Source: a virus
Virus record (IMG/VR): IMGVR_UViG_3300030450_000258
Location: 1-30,281 of that record
Strand: one strand, 5' to 3'
Length of the DNA: 30,281 bases
This document shows, piece by piece, positions 1 to 6,038 of the stretch. The position numbers were made by a program, and so were the translations under genes. Every line of letters starts with the position of its first letter. Within the stretch, counting starts at the first letter, position 1. The notes below the pieces were generated by a model, which had not been told where the DNA came from, did not search any database, and was given only the letters and a program-made list of their open reading frames with translations.

Positions 1-228
1 GGTGAGTTAAAGGCTATGGGTAGGCAAGAAAGAAAGTTTGCTAACTTAGGTTGGGAAGAGGTAAGAGGTGAGTACGGATATGAAGGTCTGTCTTTTGATG
101 AAGCTCTTGATGTAGTTGATGCAGACAGAGTATTTACTTCTGAAGAAAAAGGTATATACAAAACCAACTTGATAGACTTATACATAGGACTCAAAGACTA
201 TCAGAAGTACATAAGAGATACACAATAA
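1..228 (+). CDS. C-terminal part of an unidentified rightward phage protein (5' partial)
   Basis: The reading frame is open to the left edge of the window. The first ATG in view (position 16) has only a poorly placed AAAGG two bases upstream, so this is probably the tail of a longer gene rather than a 70-residue protein. The visible part is acidic and helical (SFDEALDVVDAD, LIDLYIGLKDYQKY), with no motif I recognise. It is followed at once by a strong hairpin terminator and meets the leftward operon head-on. If the genome is circularly permuted, this could be the last gene of the late operon that begins near 20.5 kb; that is inference. Confidence 0.6.
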   Translation, partial: GELKAMGRQERKFANLGWEEVRGEYGYEGLSFDEALDVVDADRVFTSEEKGIYKTNLIDLYIGLKDYQKYIRDTQ

Positions 229-233
229 AATAG

Positions 234-262
234 GGGCGCAGTTAGCGCCCTTACTTTTTTAT
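234..262. terminator. Rho-independent, probably bidirectional terminator
   Basis: A perfect 6-bp GC stem (GGGCGC at 234-239, GCGCCC at 245-250) with a 5-base loop (AGTTA) is followed on the plus strand by TTACTTTTTT. Read on the minus strand, the same stem is followed by a weaker T-rich tail (CTATTTTATT). It lies exactly between the convergent rightward gene and the last leftward gene, whose stop codon (253-251) abuts the stem. Confidence 0.85.
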
Positions 263-457
263 ACCATACATTTTTGAGGAGCGTTCTGCCCACATTTGTA
301 CTTCAATTAAATTCCTTAATGCTTCATGCGTTTCTGTACTGTGATACAAGTTATCTGAAATAAACTTTTCCAGAGCTTCAATACGTTTCTGTACACCCTC
401 TCTAAAATGATCTTTCCTCCTAGATACAAAGTCTTTTGCTTCTTTTTCTAGGCTCAT
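251..457 (-). CDS. Small helical protein resembling the Acb2/Tad1 hairpin family
   Basis: 68 residues, highly charged and helical. The C-terminal half (residues 38-63: THEALRNLIEVQMWAERSSK) has the pattern LxNLxExxMWAxxA seen in small phage proteins now grouped with the Acb2/Tad1 hairpin domain. Characterised members of that group are cyclic-nucleotide sponges that block CBASS-type defence. The resemblance is by eye only and the family has many untested members, so the anti-defence role is a hypothesis. It is the last gene of the leftward operon, 6 bp after the preceding small gene, and ends against the terminator. Confidence 0.5.
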   Translation of the reverse strand: MSLEKEAKDFVSRRKDHFREGVQKRIEALEKFISDNLYHSTETHEALRNLIEVQMWAERSSKMYGIKK

Positions 458-463
458 ATATTA

Positions 464-655
464 TTATACTTCCTTTGGTATTTCTGTACAGTAAGCTGAT
501 ACAGTAGATTTAGGTGTAGGTTTAGCACTCATAAGCTCACTGCGTATGTACTCTGCTCCTTGTTTACATGCATCCATTGTAGGATAGATGTAATCTACAG
601 CTTTAACTTGTACGTAACCTGGTGCAATGGACATTATGAGTACTAAGACATACAT
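464..655 (-). CDS. Small hydrophobic-N-terminus protein with two cysteines (family copy A)
   Basis: 63 residues. The N-terminus is a short hydrophobic stretch (MYVLVLIMSIAPG), then comes a second strand-like segment, a helix beginning YPTMDACKQ with C30, and a final strand carrying C56. The same plan (hydrophobic N-terminus, aromatic-x-T/S-x-x-x-C helix, late Cys) recurs in three other genes of the window, at 9481, 13443 and 26641. The two cysteines could form a disulfide if the protein is exported. No function is known to me. Its ATG overlaps the stop of the upstream 41-residue membrane peptide (TAATG), so the two are probably co-translated. Confidence 0.7.
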   Translation of the reverse strand: MYVLVLIMSIAPGYVQVKAVDYIYPTMDACKQGAEYIRSELMSAKPTPKSTVSAYCTEIPKEV

Positions 656-780
656 TACTCTGTGCTTTCTACGGCTTCAGTAGAGTTTATATCAGTTTCA
701 TTACCAAGAAATGACATGTTGTGTTTTTCATACAACTCCATACCAATGATAAAAGCTATTAATATTCCTAATGAATGCAT
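655..780 (-). CDS. 41-residue single-span membrane peptide
   Basis: The peptide starts MHSLGILIAFIIGMELYEKH and ends in an acidic tail (TEAVESTE). Residues 4-15 are a short hydrophobic span; the rest is polar. The start is well supported by AGAAAGGA about seven bases upstream, and the stop overlaps the ATG of the next gene (TAATG). It lies just downstream of the ribonucleotide reductase gene. Function unknown; small inner-membrane effectors of this size are common in phage early operons. Confidence 0.65.
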   Translation of the reverse strand: MHSLGILIAFIIGMELYEKHNMSFLGNETDINSTEAVESTE

Positions 781-821
781 TTTATTTTCCTTTCTAATGC
801 AAGTTTATAATATCATAGTAA

Positions 822-2717
822 TTATACTATGTCTACTATTTCGCACACGTCACCACTGCAAGCCATTGTTTGCATAGCAACTGTGTTATCTTCTTGTTCA
901 TACTCACTAAGCTTAGACCAGTCAATACTCTTTGGCATTATAGCTAATAGTTTTTTGTAATCATCCTTTGTACAATCCTGATAGGGTGCTTGTTGATATG
1001 TGTGATCTGAGTGAGGTAAGAACGAAACACCTGACATTTCATCAAAGTGTTTATAAACAAATGCACCTACTTCCATCCATTCACCGGTACGAACTGTCAC
1101 TGTTACAGAAGGTTTATGCTCACACCAGTGTCTTTGATAGGTTAGCCATGTCTCCAACTGTTCAATGGCTGACATATCGTTACGAGTTACAGCTTTATTG
1201 GGTGACTTCTGTGGGAAGCTAAACACTGTAGTAGTATCACCCTTCATCACACAAGGTGAGTTAGGTATGCCTTGGTCTTTCATCATCTGTGTAAGCGGAT
1301 CTTTGTTGTCACCACGAACAGTCCTGATGTAATGCAGTGCATGTCTAGCGTGTATACCTGAAGCTGAGTCAACAAGTTGTGATACTGTACCGCTAGGTTT
1401 CACACAGGTAATTGATGCTGACTGTGGAATGCTAAGGCGGTTAGCCCAATCAGCATTAGTATTAACAGCAGTTTCTCGTAGATGTTCAAGAGTCTTTTCC
1501 AATCCTTTGTTTGCTGATGTCATAAGAGGGTTATCCATTATCCCTGTAAGGCTTACTCCTAAGAGTCTCTCTTCTTCTGTGTTGGTTGTCCAGACTTTTC
1601 TGAGGTAGGGGAATTTTGTGTACGTGCTTTGGATTGTCCCAAGTATTGTGGCGAGTCTGACTTTTCTATCCAAGTCTTCCACCGTGTCCGTGGCTCGTAC
1701 CACAACTTCTGTAAGATTGCAGAACTGGTAAGGGCGTAAGATAATTTCACTACAAGGATTAGTTCCAAACTCGTGGTTAGAATCACGTCTGCCAAACTTC
1801 TCAGCTTGTTTCTTAGATGCTTCACGGTTGAATACTCCTCTTTCACCTGATTTACTTTCTACTAAGGCTAACCACTCACGCATGAATGTTTCTGAATCTG
1901 GCTTCTCTGTATATGAAACACTGTTATTAGCTAACGCTCTGTGTGCGGCTTCATTCCACCACTGTCCTGACTTAGCGTGACGCATACGATCATCACTGAG
2001 GTTAGACAAACTAATCATAGCACTACGTCTAACGCCACCAACAACAACTATCTGACCAATGAAACACATTAGGTCATGGCACTCTAAGCTAGATAGCCTA
2101 CGCCCTTGAGCATCCTTGAATGTCTTTACTGCAAAGTTGAATAGCTCAACAAGAGGTGCAGGTCCACTGGCTCTACCACCAAATGTTTTAAGTCTTGCAC
2201 CTGCAGGGCGTACTCTAGTAACATCCCACTTAGGAATCTCACCTGCCCATAAAAGAGCTAACACTTGTCTGAACGCTTTAGCCCACCCCTCCTTGCTGTC
2301 CTTTACCACAACGGTAGTATCACTTTGGAACAGTTCAGGTACTTCGGGAAGCTTGCTAACGAACTGTCTCTCAACACTGAAGCCAACACCAGTACCACAG
2401 AGGAGGATGTACATAGCCTCATCAAAGGATTTTGGGTCATCTACGGGTAGGTAGCTACAGTTATACCCTGCAGTATTATCTCTCTCAAGTGCTGCTCCTG
2501 CAGTCATCATAGCTCTCATGCTAGGCATAATCTCTAAGTTAAGTATAGCAAACATTATTTCATCTTTAGTATCTGCATCTACTTTATTGCCTACAACATT
2601 TTCTATGTAACGATCTACTGTCTCAGACCACGACTCTCTACCTTTGCCATCAATATATTTAGCATAGCGTGACTTGTGTATAAAGCTTTGGTAGTCTGTT
2701 GGTAAGTAGTTATTCAT
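822..2717 (-). CDS. nrdJ: Adenosylcobalamin-dependent ribonucleotide reductase, monomeric class II
   Basis: Reduces ribonucleoside triphosphates to deoxynucleotides for phage DNA synthesis using coenzyme B12 rather than oxygen or an NrdB partner. The 631 residues carry the full catalytic set in the Lactobacillus-type arrangement: C87 (GYNCSYL), C322 and E324 in TNPCSEI (thiyl-radical Cys and Glu), and C333 (QFCNLTE), with the 11-residue spacing between C322 and C333 as in that family. Other family segments are GTGVGFSVE (108-116), RPAGARLKTFGGRASGPAPL (170-189) and KPSGTVSQL (440-448). The C-terminal CSGDVC pair (C620, C625) is the expected redox shuttle for thioredoxin. The start overlaps the 3' end of the 54-residue gene upstream. 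It works with the adjacent MazG and DUF3310 genes in nucleotide supply. The family assignment is firm. Confidence 0.96.
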   Translation of the reverse strand: MNNYLPTDYQSFIHKSRYAKYIDGKGRESWSETVDRYIENVVGNKVDADTKDEIMFAILNLEIMPSMRAMMTAGAALERDNTAGYNCSYLPVDDPKSFDEAMYILLCGTGVGFSVERQFVSKLPEVPELFQSDTTVVVKDSKEGWAKAFRQVLALLWAGEIPKWDVTRVRPAGARLKTFGGRASGPAPLVELFNFAVKTFKDAQGRRLSSLECHDLMCFIGQIVVVGGVRRSAMISLSNLSDDRMRHAKSGQWWNEAAHRALANNSVSYTEKPDSETFMREWLALVESKSGERGVFNREASKKQAEKFGRRDSNHEFGTNPCSEIILRPYQFCNLTEVVVRATDTVEDLDRKVRLATILGTIQSTYTKFPYLRKVWTTNTEEERLLGVSLTGIMDNPLMTSANKGLEKTLEHLRETAVNTNADWANRLSIPQSASITCVKPSGTVSQLVDSASGIHARHALHYIRTVRGDNKDPLTQMMKDQGIPNSPCVMKGDTTTVFSFPQKSPNKAVTRNDMSAIEQLETWLTYQRHWCEHKPSVTVTVRTGEWMEVGAFVYKHFDEMSGVSFLPHSDHTYQQAPYQDCTKDDYKKLLAIMPKSIDWSKLSEYEQEDNTVAMQTMACSGDVCEIVDIV

Positions 2718-2874
2718 GTTTCTTCACCTCTATCTTTCTAATTACTGCACCATCAATATCATAAATAATATCTTGGAATAACTCAGTAACTGCCTCCTCG
2801 TGCATCTCTGCCACTATCGGTAGTATCCGTTCTTCCTCGTCTATTTCTATTGTTAGTTTAATATTGAACTTCAT
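2710..2874 (-). CDS. 54-residue protein between mazG and nrdJ
   Basis: The sequence begins MKFNIKLTIEIDEEERILPI and alternates beta strand (FNIKLTIEI), acidic helix (PIVAEMHEEAVTELF) and strand (AVIRKIEVKK). Its ATG overlaps the mazG stop (ATGA) and its 3' end overlaps the nrdJ start by eight bases, so it is embedded in a translationally coupled string. There is no recognised domain. It could be a small regulator or stability partner of its neighbours, but nothing in the sequence proves this. Confidence 0.7.
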   Translation of the reverse strand: MKFNIKLTIEIDEEERILPIVAEMHEEAVTELFQDIIYDIDGAVIRKIEVKKHE

Positions 2875-3227
2875 CTTTTATCGCCACTGCCCTTAATAGT
2901 TCCTCGTTCCATACGACTATGAAGTTTATCTAAGTTACACCTAGCTATATATCCCATGTCAAAATTTAGGTCACGACATAAAGATGCAATGTACCACAGG
3001 CAATCCCCTATCTCTGCTGCTACATCATCTCTCTTAAACGTCCCATCCCTTAACATCTTCTTTACTTTGTTGGCTACTTCACCTGCTTCACCTGCGAGTC
3101 CCAACGCAGGATAAACTATCTCATGCTCTTTAGGATATATAGCAGTCTTCTCTGCTTCAATCTGATATTCTTCAAACGTCATTTCATACATATCTTTCCA
3201 AGCATCTATATCATCTGGCGTTATCAT
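2871..3227 (-). CDS. mazG: MazG-like nucleoside triphosphate pyrophosphohydrolase
   Basis: A single-domain MazG of 118 residues. The metal-binding pattern is complete: EAGE at 47-50 (E47, E50) and EIGD at 72-75 (E72, D75), inside the family blocks YPALGLAGEAGEVANKVKK and EIGDCLWYIA. The family hydrolyses NTPs or dNTPs to monophosphates. In marine phages it has been proposed either to recycle nucleotides or to lower host (p)ppGpp; which applies here cannot be read from sequence. It overlaps the genes on both sides by four bases and lies in the nucleotide-metabolism end of the operon. Confidence 0.93.
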   Translation of the reverse strand: MITPDDIDAWKDMYEMTFEEYQIEAEKTAIYPKEHEIVYPALGLAGEAGEVANKVKKMLRDGTFKRDDVAAEIGDCLWYIASLCRDLNFDMGYIARCNLDKLHSRMERGTIKGSGDKR

Positions 3228-3502
3228 TTATGGATCTCCTTGTAGCGATCTTTAAGCCTGTTAAGATACCAGATAGCTTTATCTATATCTTCTAATCCAT
3301 TCTTGTATTCGTGTCTCCATAAATACTTTAACACATTAGCAGCGTGTGGTGCTATAGCGCCTGACATATTCTCTGTCATTGCTTCTATAGCTTCAATACA
3401 TTCTATGCCACTGTGATTGTAGTGTACTGGATTATTTACTTGATCGTGATTTAAAGTTGTATCACCGGTGAGTGTAATAGTTAGATCAGAATCTGATATC
3501 AT
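3224..3502 (-). CDS. DUF3310 protein (T7 gp1.7-like nucleotide kinase family)
   Basis: 92 residues from the chosen start. The DUF3310 core is clear: VNNPVHYNHSGIECIEAIEA followed by NVLKYLWRHEYKNGLEDIDK and AIWYLNRLKDRY. T7 gp1.7, a nucleotide kinase, carries this domain. I chose the ATG at 3502 because it overlaps the upstream stop (TAATG) and has AAAAGGAAA in front. An upstream in-frame ATG at 3529 would give 101 residues but has no ribosome site. It ends on the start of mazG, consistent with a role in nucleotide supply. The domain call is strong; enzymatic activity is inferred. Confidence 0.88.
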   Translation of the reverse strand: MISDSDLTITLTGDTTLNHDQVNNPVHYNHSGIECIEAIEAMTENMSGAIAPHAANVLKYLWRHEYKNGLEDIDKAIWYLNRLKDRYKEIHK

Positions 3503-3837
3503 TATGCGTTTCCTTTTGTCTTTGTCCATTTGTTAAGTGTATATACATTACCCTCTTTTGTTACAACAGGTTTTTCATTCTCTTCATCCATAGCTATTAG
3601 ATAATCTCTGTGTTCTTTAACTTGAGCATATAAATATGGTTGCTCGTGTGCCATGTCTAAGAAAGCTGACATCATAGTAGCTACATCAACAATGCCATTA
3701 ATTATATGCTCAGGTAAATTGTGTTCAGGAGATATAGCTATAGACACATCTGTTTCGCCTTCCCATTTTTCAGGATCTTCATAATTTTTTGGACTTATAA
3801 CTATAGCTATTTCGTTATCATCTAAGCCATGCCCCAT
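3502..3837 (-). CDS. Unidentified acidic phage protein
   Basis: 111 residues, acidic, with the pattern EIAIVISPKN and DVSIAISPEH, an internal near-repeat of the strand-turn motif (IAIxISPxx). A helical middle (IINGIVDVATMMSAFLDMAH) and a short C-terminal hairpin follow. I recognise no family. It is coupled at both ends, TGATG with endonuclease I upstream and TAATG with the DUF3310 gene downstream, so it belongs to the replication and recombination transcript. Confidence 0.75.
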   Translation of the reverse strand: MGHGLDDNEIAIVISPKNYEDPEKWEGETDVSIAISPEHNLPEHIINGIVDVATMMSAFLDMAHEQPYLYAQVKEHRDYLIAMDEENEKPVVTKEGNVYTLNKWTKTKGNA

Positions 3838-4268
3838 CAGTTTTTCCTCTTTGTTTTTAATTCTATTCGCTTAACTGTAATCTCTTTACCTTTTTCTTTT
3901 AACCACTCTTCAGGTATAACACGGTGCGCCCACTTAAACTTGTGTTGCTCACACCAATGGCAATACCTAGACTTAGCACCCTTGTATAGCTTGGCGTTTG
4001 CGTTACTAAATACAAACCGTATGTCTAACTCAGGATGTTGTCTCTGTATCTCACGATGCTTACGTCTGTCGGCACTATCAAAGATACCTTTAGTCTCAAT
4101 AATAATACCGTTGTCTAACACAAAGTCTGGTGTGTAGGTGCGGTAGCGTAAGTCTTCCCACTCTACTTTCAGTACTTCGTATCTGACTTTTTTCTGTGTC
4201 TTACGCAAGTACGCAGCAACCTCTTTCTCCAAGCCACTGCGATACCTACCTTTATTATGCCTCCTCAT
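3837..4268 (-). CDS. T7-type endonuclease I (Holliday junction resolvase)
   Basis: 143 residues, close to the 149 of T7 gp3. Catalytic residues align with the T7 enzyme: E14 in RSGLEKEVAAYL, D48 in TYTPDFVLDNG, E58 and K60 in IIIETKGIFDSADRRKH. The enzyme cuts four-way and branched DNA, resolving replication and recombination intermediates before packaging, and in T7 also helps degrade host DNA. The C-terminal part is strongly basic. It overlaps the exonuclease gene upstream by 14 bases. A second junction nuclease of the endonuclease VII family lies at 9890-10336. Confidence 0.93.
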   Translation of the reverse strand: MRRHNKGRYRSGLEKEVAAYLRKTQKKVRYEVLKVEWEDLRYRTYTPDFVLDNGIIIETKGIFDSADRRKHREIQRQHPELDIRFVFSNANAKLYKGAKSRYCHWCEQHKFKWAHRVIPEEWLKEKGKEITVKRIELKTKRKN

Positions 4269-5121
4269 ACTCAGGACTCAGCAGAACATAGTCTACTATA
4301 GGTGGGTTTGCAGCGTTTGACTTTACAGCTTCACGAGTTTGTAAGCTAGGCCAACACTTGTGCTTGTAAGAACAGAACCCACATTCTGTGCCAAGTTTCA
4401 TATTACCAGTTAGCTTACGGTAATGTGTCTCTGGCACTGGCTCAAAGCAACGCTCAAAGGGTTTATCCTCATTGATGTAGCCTACTGTCTGCTCAATGCT
4501 TTCCATCACTGTAGACTTATCTATGGAGTTAGCATCAACATACTTAAACTCACCGTTTGCTTTGTTGACTACCCACCAACCACCTACATCTAACCCTGCA
4601 GCTTCAGCGTATCCTACTAGTTGAGATACATAACCAAAGCTGTCGCTCTTGGCTAGAGTTTCTAGAGTGTTGAACTTGTTCTTATATGACCAAGGTGAAG
4701 CTGACTTAACATCATCCACCCTGCCATCAAGCACCATGTCGTACTCACCATTTACTTCTGTGCCATCTTTTAGTTTAAGGGTTACACTATCATTGTCTTT
4801 GAAGTCTACCTCAGCAGCACGAAGAAGACCTTTAAACACTGCTTCCACAATGTCACCTATGATCATGTTGATCAAAAAGTGCGGTGGTAGTGGTGTCTTA
4901 TCTTCAGGGTCATTCTTCTCAAACCATAGCTGACAAGTAGGACGCCCAATGTTGGACATCCTTAATCTAAACTTGTCACGAGGCCCACTACTGAACTGCT
5001 TCTCTAGTGCAGCCTCAACATCAACAGCAACTTGCTTACGAATGTCTTCAGCCATACTTGTCTCACCCTTGACAGCTTTGCTAAGGTATTCAAAGACAGC
5101 TAGTTCAGCAGGGTGGTTCAT
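4255..5121 (-). CDS. Cas4/RecB-like PD-(D/E)XK exonuclease with an Fe-S cluster
   Basis: 288 residues. The nuclease core shows D128 (GEYDMVLDG), the D137-x-K139 pair (VDDVKSAS) and the Q167 region (YVSQLVGYAEAAG), in the order of the RecB/Cas4 branch. Four cysteines suited to a 4Fe-4S cluster bracket the fold: C63 near the N-terminus and C247, C250 and C256 (ECGFCSYKHKC) near the C-terminus. Cas4-like enzymes degrade DNA ends. Between endonuclease I and the putative ssDNA-binding protein it sits where T7 has its gene 6 exonuclease region, so host DNA breakdown or recombination is the likely job. The fold call is strong; polarity cannot be told. Confidence 0.88.
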   Translation of the reverse strand: MNHPAELAVFEYLSKAVKGETSMAEDIRKQVAVDVEAALEKQFSSGPRDKFRLRMSNIGRPTCQLWFEKNDPEDKTPLPPHFLINMIIGDIVEAVFKGLLRAAEVDFKDNDSVTLKLKDGTEVNGEYDMVLDGRVDDVKSASPWSYKNKFNTLETLAKSDSFGYVSQLVGYAEAAGLDVGGWWVVNKANGEFKYVDANSIDKSTVMESIEQTVGYINEDKPFERCFEPVPETHYRKLTGNMKLGTECGFCSYKHKCWPSLQTREAVKSNAANPPIVDYVLLSPEYEEA

Positions 5122-5993
5122 TAGTCTACCTCTTCTACGTTGACGAACTCAGCCACAATAGCAGCATCATCATCAGAGATAGTCTCCTTATTCTTTTCAT
5201 CCCATTGTTCTAAGATGTAAGAGTTTTGCGTAGTGATGTACGCTAAGAAGTTATGTAGAGTATCCTGATCTTCATGTTGTAACTCTACCTTATCACCTGT
5301 CTCTAAAGTTATGATAGCAAAGTTGTTACCAGTTTTACTGTCAACTATGTTAGCACCTAGATTCAACATACACTGTATAGGAAGTATGTTTTTACGTCCT
5401 AGTGCATTGACTGTTAAATCTAAAGACTTGATGCTTGAAGGAGGTACTTCAAAAGAGAAAGGCATAGTAGTTATATCATCTACTGGATTACCTGCTTCAT
5501 CAGTAACACCTGTTGCAGTCAACTCCCCAAAGAGAATCTTCTTACGTTTAATACTACGAATCAAATCCTTTGTCTTTTCAGGGACGCTATCCCAATCTTC
5601 AATATAACCTGATGGTCTACCTAGATTAAATGTACCAACATTATCTTTGAGGTCACCCTTAAGATCGTTAGCCATGACTGTCTTCATCATCATTTCTTCT
5701 TTGGCATCCCACTTTGACCACTGCTGTCGGATTGCAAAGATACGTATGGTAGGACTAGTTGCGTAGACAACATCATCTTCACCTCTTGTAATCTTGTATG
5801 CACCTGCAGGTACAACCTCAGTCTTGATAGGCTTACCGTTAACTTCAATTTCACCCATGATTCCTGTGTGCATCAAGTTTACTCTAGGTAAAGCAGCCGT
5901 TTTTCTTTCACTGCCACCACTTTGAGGAGTTACACCTACTGCCTCTGCAAGAGACATACCTAAATCGTTTTGTATCGCTAGTTCTGTATTCAT
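5121..5993 (-). CDS. Putative single-stranded DNA-binding protein
   Basis: 290 residues with a long beta-rich middle and an acidic C-terminus (SDDDAAIVAEFVNVEEVD), the signature tail of phage and bacterial ssDNA-binding proteins. It is followed by the exonuclease and endonuclease I genes and preceded by the DNA polymerase, the same company kept by T7 gp2.5. I cannot show an OB fold from sequence alone, and the protein is larger than gp2.5, so this is position plus tail rather than homology. The ATG at 5993 has only a weak purine-rich leader, and a 45-bp gap separates it from the polymerase stop. Confidence 0.5.
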   Translation of the reverse strand: MNTELAIQNDLGMSLAEAVGVTPQSGGSERKTAALPRVNLMHTGIMGEIEVNGKPIKTEVVPAGAYKITRGEDDVVYATSPTIRIFAIRQQWSKWDAKEEMMMKTVMANDLKGDLKDNVGTFNLGRPSGYIEDWDSVPEKTKDLIRSIKRKKILFGELTATGVTDEAGNPVDDITTMPFSFEVPPSSIKSLDLTVNALGRKNILPIQCMLNLGANIVDSKTGNNFAIITLETGDKVELQHEDQDTLHNFLAYITTQNSYILEQWDEKNKETISDDDAAIVAEFVNVEEVD

Positions 5994-6038
5994 TGTTTTA
6001 CTTACTTTCTTTTAAAGTTAAAGATGGTTAGTTATACT

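Noticed and set aside
968-2454. Several plus-strand frames of 60-112 codons opposite nrdJ
   Set aside because: They are antisense to a well-supported reductase with a full motif set and have no ribosome sites or family features.
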